Origin: Bacteroidia bacterium
GTDB taxonomy: Bacteria; Bacteroidota; Bacteroidia; JADZBD01
Direction: 5' to 3'
NCBI GenBank assembly: GCA_020852255.1
Contig: JADZBD010000007.1
Coordinates: forward strand, 62,001 to 126,000
DNA length: 64,000 nucleotides
The first letter of the stretch is position 1. Every line of letters starts with the position of its first letter. Positions 9,131-16,692 of the stretch are shown in pieces. The notes under the pieces were generated by a model. That model saw only the letters and a list, made by a program, of their open reading frames with translations, did not search any database and was not told where the DNA came from. A program made the position numbers and the translations under genes.

Positions 9131-12100
9131 TCAGCAGGTCATCAGTTCCCCGCTGTCTGTATAAATGAGCCAGGATTTAATCCCGGGATAGCCTGCCTCC
9201 GCAAGAACGCTGCCGTAGTGCCTCACCTGAGCAGCATGTTCCTCCCGCGGCATCCCCGTCTTAAAATCTATTACATGTGTTTCAGCGTTCAGAAATTGTA
9301 TTCTGTCGGGTCTTATGAATTCTCCGTCGGGTAATAACACCTCTCTTTCCATCAGAGGCTTGCCCTGATCAAAGAGATTCCTGATTTTTTTATTTTGCAT
9401 TATGCGCCTGAGTTCTGCTGTTACCGCCTCCTTGTCTCCGGGCACTATCAATCCTTTGCGGAGCAACACTTCTGTAGCATGGTCTGTATCGGATGAGCAG
9501 GCCATCTGAGCCAGGGCATGGTGGATCACGATTCCCTTATTTCTGGCACTGCTGTTAAAGCCCGGCAGCGCTTGTTCCCGGTATCTTCTTCTTAATTGTA
9601 GCCGTTCCCTCCATGAGGCGGAATGTGTTTTCTCAAGTGTTGCAGTTATATCTTTTCTATGGCCGGTGTTATCGTGGGGAGCAAGCCGGCCGGTGCGGAA
9701 AACTTCCTCATGGTCGGAAGAATAGCCCCGGCTGACCAGCCATTCCAATACCCAGGCACTTACCTCTTTCGCTTTATGCTTGCGTTCACACAACATGAAC
9801 AGGGCGCTGGCTGCACGCGTAGTAGCTACGTAAAGGAGATTCAGGTTATCCAGGCGTGCTTTTTCCAGCTCTTCGGAAAGAATGGGCTGAAGAAAAGTGT
9901 TTTCCAGTGCTTTGGAAAGTGGAATGGCCATCGAATAATGCTTTCCACCCGCCACCGGAGAGATGTCTGCTACCGTCAGTTCTGGAAGTTTTTGTGTATC
10001 CCAGTTACAGCGGGGAAGTATTACTACCGGGAATTCCAGTCCTTTTGATTTATGTATCGTCATCACCCTTACCGCATTCAGGCCTTCAGGTACGTGAACG
10101 TACTCCTTTCCGGATCGTTCTTCCCACCATTCCAGGAACCCTCCGGGATCATTGCCTTTATGCGTGGTGTAAGCCAGTACAAGATCACAGAAGGTTGTAA
10201 TATAAGGATCCGGCAGCGGCTGAAGGTTCCATTTTCGGATCACACTTTCTGTGATCTCCGTAAGGGATATGTTCCGGTACGTTTCCAGATCCGTTTCAGA
10301 AAGGAACGAGGGTGCGGCGCGCAGGGATTGGAGTGTAATTTTTTTCTCCTCTTTCCGGAGAACATACTCGATCAGTGCGGTATTTCCTGCCGGTGACAGA
10401 TCTCCGTTTACAGCGCGGAGGAGATTGAGTATAAAGCGAACTTCCGGCGAAGCGGATATTAAAAGAGAATCCGAGGAAATAACAGGAATTCCGCTGTGCT
10501 GCATAAAATGTGCGATCTCTGCAGCGTCTTTGTTGTCGCGTGTAAGCAATGCAATATCCCGGAATTCAAATCCATTGCTTTGCATCCGACGGATAATATC
10601 CAGTGCCTGTTCAGGATGGGAATCTTTCGTTTCAGGGAATGCGATCTCCACATATCCCTCCTGATCGTCTCCATTCCATTCCTGCCGGGCGTTGCGGAAA
10701 ACCTCTTGTTCGGTTCCCGTGCTTTCCCTGACCAGCCATTGGTATAATTCATTATTGAATTGGACAATCGCGCCCCCGCTTCTGTAATTGGTTCCCAGCC
10801 GGGCTTCCCGGAAGTTTCTTTGTATGGCACCGGCGCGTTCGCCCATAATCTCGTCTCCGGCATCCATGTCAATCGCAGGCAGGCCCGTAAATTGCCTGAC
10901 TTCTCCGCCCCTGAAGCGGTAAATAGCCTGTTTTCCGTCGCCAACTACCATATTGAAATTTCCTTCCGACAGCGACTGGTGTAACAGGGGCAAAAGATTC
11001 GTCCACTGCAATCCTGAAGTGTCCTGAAATTCATCAATCAGGTAATGACGGAAGCGGGTTCCAAGTCTTTCGTAAATGAATGGTGCGGGTTGCTGTCGTA
11101 CAACCTGTGCGATCAGTTTATTGAGATCTCCGATCAGAAGCAGATCATTTTCTTTTCGGTATTCTTCCATTCTCGAGCGGATATCCCTGAATAGTACCAT
11201 CACGTCAAGATGTTGGGCCACGATGCGGCGTACGGTGAAGTCACCGCCTTCCTTTTCGATCAGATCCAGCAGTGTGCGCGCGGCAGCGGTGCAGTTCCCG
11301 AGCAGTGGCGTCATTTTCGCTTCCGCCTCTTTGTTCGCTTTTGCCGTCCATTGCTCACCCGTTATGGCTTTTACCGCGTTTTGATTGATGTCGGGTAATG
11401 CGCCCGACCAGGCAGACATGGTTTGCAGCCAGCCTCCTATACCTCTTTGCCCGAACGAAAGTTCGGATACCGAGAGTCCTCCGCGCTTCAGCTGTTCCAG
11501 TATACCCGCGGCCAATTGATGTGTCTTGCTGCGGAAACTTTGCATTTCAGCGAAGAGCTTTTTCTTTAATTCACGCAATGCTCCTTCCTCCGGAATACTT
11601 AATTCCTCTCCACGAACCCGGTCCTCCGTCTTCAGTATCCGGATGGTTGCGTCAATTAAGGTGTCCCTGACATTCCAGTTTCTCTCTTCCTCCATGTGAT
11701 TTTTCATGAATTCGAGCAGGTAATTGGTCACTTTATCTTCCTTTCCCGAACGATCCAGGAGGATGTCCACGGCCTGGCGAACAAGATGATTACGGTCTGT
11801 ACTTAATTCAAACTGTTGCGGAAGATGCAGGTCATGCGCAAAGGTGCGGATTACCCGATGCGTGAAGCTGTCAATGGTGCTGATGGAAAAATCCGAGTAG
11901 TGATGCAGAATACTGTTTAACAGAACCCCGACCCGCTGGCGCAGAATTGTTTGCGGCAATCCCAGCTCCTTCTCCAGCATCATCGTTAGCACTTCCGCAC
12001 CGGGGTGTCCTTCCTGCATACGGCGTAGTGTGAGGAGTATCCTCTCTTTCATTTCCGCCGATGCTTTGTTTGTAAAAGTGATGGCGTTCACAGAGCGGTA

Positions 12101-12217
12101 CCGGGAAGGAGGGGTGTGGGCATCGTCCAGCGCCAACCGCAGGTATTCCTTCACCAGTGTGAAGGTTTTCCCTGATCCGGCGGAAGACCGGTAGACTACA
12201 AAGCTGCGGTTGCTCAC
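9131..12217 (-). CDS. UvrD/RecB-like helicase-nuclease (AddA-like)
   Basis: A 1028-residue superfamily 1A helicase fused to a nuclease, with the plan of AddA/RecB. Motif I is SSAGSGKT (residues 11-18), motif II DEFQDT, motif III GDGKQAIYRFRGG, motif V/VI region TIHKSKGLEFPVV and LLYVATTRA. The C-terminal PD-(D/E)XK nuclease has IHHALAQM, then RPDRIQFL and VIDFKTG as the metal and lysine positions. The start is GTG, preceded by an AGGAG ribosome site, which is unusual in this window. The expected role is resection of double-strand breaks. Its usual partner AddB is not next to it: both neighbours are peptidase genes. It could therefore act with a distant AddB or alone. Confidence 0.88.
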   Translation of the reverse strand: MSNRSFVVYRSSAGSGKTFTLVKEYLRLALDDAHTPPSRYRSVNAITFTNKASAEMKERILLTLRRMQEGHPGAEVLTMMLEKELGLPQTILRQRVGVLLNSILHHYSDFSISTIDSFTHRVIRTFAHDLHLPQQFELSTDRNHLVRQAVDILLDRSGKEDKVTNYLLEFMKNHMEEERNWNVRDTLIDATIRILKTEDRVRGEELSIPEEGALRELKKKLFAEMQSFRSKTHQLAAGILEQLKRGGLSVSELSFGQRGIGGWLQTMSAWSGALPDINQNAVKAITGEQWTAKANKEAEAKMTPLLGNCTAAARTLLDLIEKEGGDFTVRRIVAQHLDVMVLFRDIRSRMEEYRKENDLLLIGDLNKLIAQVVRQQPAPFIYERLGTRFRHYLIDEFQDTSGLQWTNLLPLLHQSLSEGNFNMVVGDGKQAIYRFRGGEVRQFTGLPAIDMDAGDEIMGERAGAIQRNFREARLGTNYRSGGAIVQFNNELYQWLVRESTGTEQEVFRNARQEWNGDDQEGYVEIAFPETKDSHPEQALDIIRRMQSNGFEFRDIALLTRDNKDAAEIAHFMQHSGIPVISSDSLLISASPEVRFILNLLRAVNGDLSPAGNTALIEYVLRKEEKKITLQSLRAAPSFLSETDLETYRNISLTEITESVIRKWNLQPLPDPYITTFCDLVLAYTTHKGNDPGGFLEWWEERSGKEYVHVPEGLNAVRVMTIHKSKGLEFPVVILPRCNWDTQKLPELTVADISPVAGGKHYSMAIPLSKALENTFLQPILSEELEKARLDNLNLLYVATTRAASALFMLCERKHKAKEVSAWVLEWLVSRGYSSDHEEVFRTGRLAPHDNTGHRKDITATLEKTHSASWRERLQLRRRYREQALPGFNSSARNKGIVIHHALAQMACSSDTDHATEVLLRKGLIVPGDKEAVTAELRRIMQNKKIRNLFDQGKPLMEREVLLPDGEFIRPDRIQFLNAETHVIDFKTGMPREEHAAQVRHYGSVLAEAGYPGIKSWLIYTDSGELMTC

Positions 12218-12309
12218 TCCTGCAATTTAAACTAAAATCTCCTGCTTTCCTTCGCGTAATTATTCACAGGAGGAGTAACGCAGAAAAAATCGCAGAAAAG
12301 ATTAAGTTT

Positions 12310-13116
12310 TCAGGGAATAATGCGGAATTTTTCTTTCCATGATCCGGGGGTACCGTATTCGAAATGCCAGTAGTTCAGAGCGGAGGGGCGGAATCCGGCC
12401 TTGGTCATCACTTTGCGCAGCAATTCGCGGTTGGCCAGTTCTCTTTGAATGGGACCCAGCGTATCCTTCCTGTAAGGATCCTTCATTCCATACTCCTCAA
12501 AGATATTGTAAGGTAGTCCCATGCTTTGAAAAACTCCTTTTTCATTCACAATCCCCATATCCACAGCACTGCCGTAATGATGCGGATTCCCGTGTATATA
12601 ATGTCCGGCCTTTCCTGTACTCAACTTATGACAGGTGTCGTAGGTCGCACTGTCTATATGCGCTGCACGGGTGCCATCGAGCACTATGAGATTATAATAA
12701 GGATATTCCCGCTTAAGTTCTTGTTGAGCAAGGGACAATGCCTTGCACACTTCTTCGGGAAGGTAAACGGCATAGAGGGCGCCATATGCGTTCAGACGAA
12801 GGTTGGAATGATGCGGAAAATTATGGATGCCGTGCTGAATGGTGGAATCGATATAATAAAGCCAGATCTGCCCGTTTCGGATGTAGGAACTTTCTAAACG
12901 GAATTTCACCGGTTCAACGGGTTTGTTGGTTTTTTTTTGTTCAGATGCTAGCCACTTCCTGTAACGCAGGTCTGCTGTCTTCTCGTAGGTGTCAGGGGTG
13001 CCGGCTACCGGATTGAAATTGAAATAGCGGTCTTTTACAAGGTAGGTAACCTCCAGTCCCAGAACGGCAATCAGAGGTAAGATAAATTTTAAATGTGAAG
13101 ACCGCGATAAATTCAC
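12310..13116 (-). CDS. M15-family D-alanyl-D-Ala dipeptidase/carboxypeptidase-like protein
   Basis: An envelope zinc peptidase of the M15/VanX type. The zinc and catalytic motifs are HHYGSAVDMG (HxxGxAxD form) and the C-terminal LNYWHFEYG (WHxE), so the active site looks complete. Just after the start is one hydrophobic signal-anchor, FILPLIAVLGLEVTYLV, placing the enzyme in the periplasm. The start is uncertain: ATG at 13143 overlaps the divergent gene, while the GTG at 13116 lies three bases after an exact TATCTTTG box (13120-13127) and would give a leaderless mRNA of 268 codons. I prefer the GTG. The likely substrate is a D-Ala-containing cell-wall dipeptide; whether it is an L,D- or D,D-enzyme cannot be told. 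Confidence 0.78.
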   Translation of the reverse strand: MNLSRSSHLKFILPLIAVLGLEVTYLVKDRYFNFNPVAGTPDTYEKTADLRYRKWLASEQKKTNKPVEPVKFRLESSYIRNGQIWLYYIDSTIQHGIHNFPHHSNLRLNAYGALYAVYLPEEVCKALSLAQQELKREYPYYNLIVLDGTRAAHIDSATYDTCHKLSTGKAGHYIHGNPHHYGSAVDMGIVNEKGVFQSMGLPYNIFEEYGMKDPYRKDTLGPIQRELANRELLRKVMTKAGFRPSALNYWHFEYGTPGSWKEKFRIIP

Positions 13117-13119
13117 AGT

Positions 13120-13127
13120 CAAAGATA
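13120..13127 (-). promoter_or_regulatory. -7 box TATCTTTG for the M15 gene
   Basis: Exact TAnnTTTG on the minus strand, three bases before the GTG at 13116. It lies two bases from the oppositely directed -7 box of the next gene. Confidence 0.55.
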
Positions 13128-13129
13128 AG

Positions 13130-13137
13130 TAAGTTTG
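13130..13137 (+). promoter_or_regulatory. -7 box TAAGTTTG for the CtlX-like gene
   Basis: Exact TAnnTTTG followed by CAGC and the ATG at 13142. The message would have almost no leader. A start at the in-frame ATG at 13166 would leave a short leader instead. Confidence 0.55.
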
Positions 13138-13141
13138 CAGC

Positions 13142-14044
13142 ATGGAGAATGCAGGCAGGGTCTTTATGATCCGTCCTTTTCGCTTTAAGATCAATGAACA
13201 AACCGCCGTTACGAATTCCTTTCAGCAACCGGTATTGGCCGGGGCTGATGCGGTGTCTGCAAAGGCTGCGGAGGAATTCGATGCGTTAGCAGATCTGTTG
13301 AAGAATAACGGAGTGGAGGTGATCATGTTCAGGGAGCGTTCCGACCGGGATACTCCTGATAGTATCTTTCCCAATAACTGGATAAGTTTTCATGAATCGG
13401 GCCTGTTTCTTTACCCCATGCAGACAGAAAACAGGAGGAAAGAGCGTTCGGCAGAAATCCTGGAGTTTTTAAAACCTTACGTCCCCGAAAGCCGCATAGT
13501 GGATTTGAGTATTCATGAAAGGGCAGGATTGTTTCTTGAAGGGACGGGTAGTTTGGTGGTGGACTACGGCCGCCGCATTGTATATGCAGCGCTTTCTCCC
13601 AGAACATCTGAGGTGCTGGTGAACCAGTGGGCGGGAATGTTTGGAATGGTTGCCGTTACATTCCGGACTACAGGAGACATTTATCATACAAACGTGATCC
13701 TGACAGTAGGTAGTGGTTTTGCCATGCTCGGGAGCGGACTGATTCCTGACAAAAAAGAGCGTGAAAAAGTAATTTCTTTTCTTGAACGATCAGGAAAGCA
13801 GGTGATTCACCTGACGGAAGACCAAATCCGTTCTTTTGCCGGAAACAGTTATGAATTGGTAAGCAGCGGAGGAGAGAATCTGATTTTAATGTCGAGCCGA
13901 GCGTTTGAAAGTCTGAACCCTGCGCAGAAAACTTCTTTGGAAAGGTTTGGACGCATCATCCATTGCCCGGTTCCAACCATTGAATCTGCCGGAGGCGGCA
14001 GTGTTCGATGCATGATCGCAGATATGAATGCCTGGGAACGCTAG
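13142..14044 (+). CDS. CtlX-like amidinotransferase-fold hydrolase
   Basis: Guanidine-modifying-superfamily protein of 300 residues, closest in layout to CtlX (citrulline utilisation hydrolase) and related arginine deiminase-like proteins. Visible are MIRPFRFKINEQTAVTN near the N-terminus, the substrate loop IFPNNWISFH, the acid/histidine region TGDIYHTNVILTVG, and the C-terminal nucleophile in SAGGGSVRCMIAD. All elements of a working active site appear present. Two starts are possible, 13142 (MENAGRVFMIRP) and 13166 (MIRP); relatives usually carry a few residues before MIRP, which favours 13142. No arginine or citrulline pathway gene is next to it, so the exact substrate is unresolved. Confidence 0.8.
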   Translation: MENAGRVFMIRPFRFKINEQTAVTNSFQQPVLAGADAVSAKAAEEFDALADLLKNNGVEVIMFRERSDRDTPDSIFPNNWISFHESGLFLYPMQTENRRKERSAEILEFLKPYVPESRIVDLSIHERAGLFLEGTGSLVVDYGRRIVYAALSPRTSEVLVNQWAGMFGMVAVTFRTTGDIYHTNVILTVGSGFAMLGSGLIPDKKEREKVISFLERSGKQVIHLTEDQIRSFAGNSYELVSSGGENLILMSSRAFESLNPAQKTSLERFGRIIHCPVPTIESAGGGSVRCMIADMNAWER

Positions 14045-14115
14045 ACCATGCCGTTCGCTCTTCCGGAATGGCTGGTATTTTTGCGGGCAAAGGGGATGGT
14101 TTCCCGGTATCTTAT

Positions 14116-14123
14116 TATCTTAG
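14116..14123 (+). promoter_or_regulatory. Candidate -7 box TATCTTAG upstream of yajQ
   Basis: One mismatch to TAnnTTTG, 12 bases before the yajQ ATG. Confidence 0.35.
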
Positions 14124-14135
14124 TGTCCCATTCCT

Positions 14136-14624
14136 ATGCCATCCTTCGATATCGTATCTAAAATTGATCACCAGTCACTCGACAACGCGATCAATAACGC
14201 CCGGAAGGAGATACTGAACCGTTACGATTTCCGGGATTCTAAATCGATAATTGACTTTAACAAGAAAGACCTGTTGTTGGTTGTGACCACCGAGAACGAC
14301 ATGCGGCTCGGGCATATTGAAGATGTAATCCGTTCCCGGATGATCAAACAGGGAATTGATTCCAACTGTATGGATTTCGGTAAAGAGCAATATGCCAGCG
14401 GAAATATGTTGCGCAAGGACATTAAAATTAAAGAAGGCATTGACAAGGAAACGGCAAAAAAGATTGTGAAGGATGTCAAGGAAACCCGGTTAAAGGTTCA
14501 GGCCCAAATCATGGATGATCAGGTGCGGGTTACAGGGAAAAAGATCGATGATCTGCAGGAAGTGATTGCCTTTTGTAAAGTGGGAAAGTATGGGATCCCC
14601 CTGCAGTTTGTTAACATGAAATGA
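14136..14624 (+). CDS. yajQ: YajQ-family nucleotide-binding protein
   Basis: A 162-residue match to the DUF520/YajQ family over its whole length, starting MPSFDIVSKIDHQSLDNAI and ending with the conserved GKYGIPLQFVNMK. Two RNP-like ferredoxin folds are expected. Members bind nucleotides, tRNA or, in Xanthomonas and Pseudomonas, cyclic di-GMP; whether the Bacteroidota form does so is not shown. It overlaps the next gene by the four bases ATGA, so translation of the two is probably coupled. Confidence 0.93.
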   Translation: MPSFDIVSKIDHQSLDNAINNARKEILNRYDFRDSKSIIDFNKKDLLLVVTTENDMRLGHIEDVIRSRMIKQGIDSNCMDFGKEQYASGNMLRKDIKIKEGIDKETAKKIVKDVKETRLKVQAQIMDDQVRVTGKKIDDLQEVIAFCKVGKYGIPLQFVNMK

Positions 14625-15256
14625 ATATACTTTTATTCGGTGGTACAGGAAAGTGCGGGCAGGAATTCCTCAAGCAATTACCGGCAGAGTATTCGGTACG
14701 TTGCGTAGTCCGGCGCAAGGGAAGTGTAAAAGGCTCCGGTATGGAGTATTACATGGAGGACATTCAATGCGCCGCGCAACTCCGGGAAGCACTGAAGGGA
14801 ATGGATGCGGTGGTTTCTTTGCTCGGACATAAGAAAGGCTCGCCCGGGGATCTGCAAACCGCCTTCATGACTCGTTTGGTACCCCTGATGATGGAGCTAA
14901 ACGTCATACGCCTGATCTCACTCACAGGTTCCGGTGTTCCCGATCTTACCAACGACAGGCGTTCCGGATTTCTACACTGGGTAAATGAAATTACAACCCG
15001 CGTGATTGCCCTTCTGGATCCGCAGAGAGTGAATGACGGAGTCTGTCATGCCAAAGTAATTATGGAATCCGGTCTGGATTGGACTATCATTCGTACACCC
15101 TTGCAATTAGGGGCTCGGAGCAATGGAACTTACTGGGCAGGACAGGTAGGAAAAACACCCGGGTGGTATGTTAAGCGTGAGGACATCGTCCATTTCATTC
15201 GTAAAATTCTGAATGAAAAGTCGTTCGTTCACCAGCTACCTTATCTGGTTTCCTGA
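14621..15256 (+). CDS. NmrA-like atypical short-chain dehydrogenase
   Basis: A single Rossmann-fold protein of 211 residues. The NAD(P)-binding loop is MNILLFGGTGKCGQEFL and the core holds GMDAVVSLLGHKKG and LISLTGSGV. The catalytic Tyr-x3-Lys of classical SDR enzymes is not evident; the segment RVNDGVCHAKVIMESGLDW occupies the equivalent place, as in atypical NAD(P)H-binding SDR proteins such as biliverdin-reductase-B-like or NmrA-like proteins. It may be a redox enzyme or a redox sensor. It is translationally coupled to yajQ and faces the SPT-like gene, 46 bases away. Confidence 0.8.
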   Translation: MNILLFGGTGKCGQEFLKQLPAEYSVRCVVRRKGSVKGSGMEYYMEDIQCAAQLREALKGMDAVVSLLGHKKGSPGDLQTAFMTRLVPLMMELNVIRLISLTGSGVPDLTNDRRSGFLHWVNEITTRVIALLDPQRVNDGVCHAKVIMESGLDWTIIRTPLQLGARSNGTYWAGQVGKTPGWYVKREDIVHFIRKILNEKSFVHQLPYLVS

Positions 15257-15302
15257 TCGCCCCGGAGTACCTTTTATTCTTAATCTCTTTCTCGTTTTAA
15301 CC

Positions 15303-16553
15303 TTACTTCGGTATCGTGGCGATCTTCGCACCGGCGTAGCCGCCGGAAGCGAGTTTATCCTTTACAGACAAAAAGGCTTTGATCGTATAATCAACATCTC
15401 CAATCGTATGAACTGCAGTGGGTATCAGGCGCAGAATGATCATTCCTTTTGGAATTACAGGATAAACCACGATTGAGCAGAAAACATTGTGATTTTCACG
15501 AAGGTCAAGTACCAGCCCGGTGGCTTCCTCTACCGAACCTTTCATATACACCGGTGTAACCGGTGATTCCGTATTGCCTATATCAAATCCCGCATTCTTC
15601 AGGCCGCTCTGCAAGGCATTTACGATCTTCCATAAGTTGTCTCTAAGTTCAGGCTTGGTACGCATCAGCTCTAGTCGCTTCAACGCGCCGATAACAATAG
15701 GCATGGGCAACGACTTTGCGAAAATCTGAGAGCGCATGTTGTAGCGTAGATAGTCAATCACATCTTCGTTGGACGAAATGAAACCGCCGATGAGCGCAAA
15801 AGATTTGGCAAAGGTTCCGAAATAAATGTCGATTCCGTCCTGGCAGTCCTGGTGTTCGCCGGTTCCTCCGCCTGTTTTTCCCATGGTGCCAATCCCGTGG
15901 GCATCATCAACAAAGAGACGGAAACTGAACTTCTTTTTAAGTTCAACAATCTCCCTGATTTTGCCCATATCGCCCCGCATTCCAAACACACCTTCGGTGA
16001 TCACCAGAATACCGCCTCCGGTTTCAGAAACCATTTTGGTAGCACGATCCAGCTGTTTTTCAAGATTTGCAATGTCATTGTGTGGATACACAAACCGTTT
16101 TCCCATGTGGAGCCGGACTCCGTCGATGATACATGCATGTGCTTCACTGTCATACACGATCACATCCCTGCGGTCTACCAGTGAATCAATGGCGGAAAGC
16201 ATCGCCATGTATCCGTAATTACACAAAATCGTGTCCTCCTTATGAACATAGGCGGAAAGCTCTGATTCCAGCTTTTCATGATGATTGGAATTGCCGCTCA
16301 TGATACGGGCACCCATTGGATAGGCCAGACCATACGCTGCAGTTGCTTCCGCATCAGCCTTCCTTACCTCCGGATGATTGGCAAGTCCCAGGTAGTTGTT
16401 CAGGCTCCAGTTAAGACGTTCCCTTCCCCTGAAAACCATATGTGGTCCGATCTCTCCCTCCAGCTTAGGAAAAGTATAGTAGCCGTGTGAATCTTTGGAA
16501 TACTGACCGAGAGGGCCCCGGTTGTTTCGAATCTTGTCAAATATATCTTTCAT
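15303..16553 (-). CDS. Alpha-oxoamine synthase (serine palmitoyltransferase / cysteate acyltransferase-like)
   Basis: PLP enzyme of 416 residues in the alpha-oxoamine synthase family (with Kbl, BioF and serine palmitoyltransferase). Visible: LNWSLNNYLGLANHPEV, YPMGARIMSGNSNHHEKLE, the cofactor-contacting LFVDDAHGIGTMG, and the Schiff-base lysine in GTFAKSFALIGG. The N-terminal half resembles the flavobacterial group often annotated as SPT or glycine C-acetyltransferase, a group that in sulfonolipid makers joins an acyl thioester to cysteate (capnine route). Serine, glycine or cysteate as the amino substrate cannot be decided from sequence. Its own -7 box TAACTTCG lies 21 bases upstream. A ceramidase-like gene at 34706 supports amide-linked lipids in this organism. 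Confidence 0.82.
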   Translation of the reverse strand: MKDIFDKIRNNRGPLGQYSKDSHGYYTFPKLEGEIGPHMVFRGRERLNWSLNNYLGLANHPEVRKADAEATAAYGLAYPMGARIMSGNSNHHEKLESELSAYVHKEDTILCNYGYMAMLSAIDSLVDRRDVIVYDSEAHACIIDGVRLHMGKRFVYPHNDIANLEKQLDRATKMVSETGGGILVITEGVFGMRGDMGKIREIVELKKKFSFRLFVDDAHGIGTMGKTGGGTGEHQDCQDGIDIYFGTFAKSFALIGGFISSNEDVIDYLRYNMRSQIFAKSLPMPIVIGALKRLELMRTKPELRDNLWKIVNALQSGLKNAGFDIGNTESPVTPVYMKGSVEEATGLVLDLRENHNVFCSIVVYPVIPKGMIILRLIPTAVHTIGDVDYTIKAFLSVKDKLASGGYAGAKIATIPK

Positions 16554-16574
16554 GGCAGCGTTAGCTATTGGTTG

Positions 16575-16582
16575 CGAAGTTA
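16575..16582 (-). promoter_or_regulatory. -7 box TAACTTCG for the SPT-like gene
   Basis: TAnnTTCG on the minus strand, followed by CAACC, 21 bases before the ATG at 16553. Confidence 0.5.
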
Positions 16583-16673
16583 AGTCATTTGATTACACCT
16601 GCCAAAGGCAGTTTCGGAACTTATCAACCTGAAACTGACAGGATTCCGGGTGATTTCCTGTGCGATAAATGTG

Positions 16674-16681
16674 TATCTTCG
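16674..16681 (+). promoter_or_regulatory. -7 box TATCTTCG for the BamD-like gene
   Basis: TAnnTTCG followed by CAAC, 11 bases before the ATG at 16693. It argues against a start at the longer in-frame codon 16669. Confidence 0.5.
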
Positions 16682-16692
16682 CAACTTATTCT

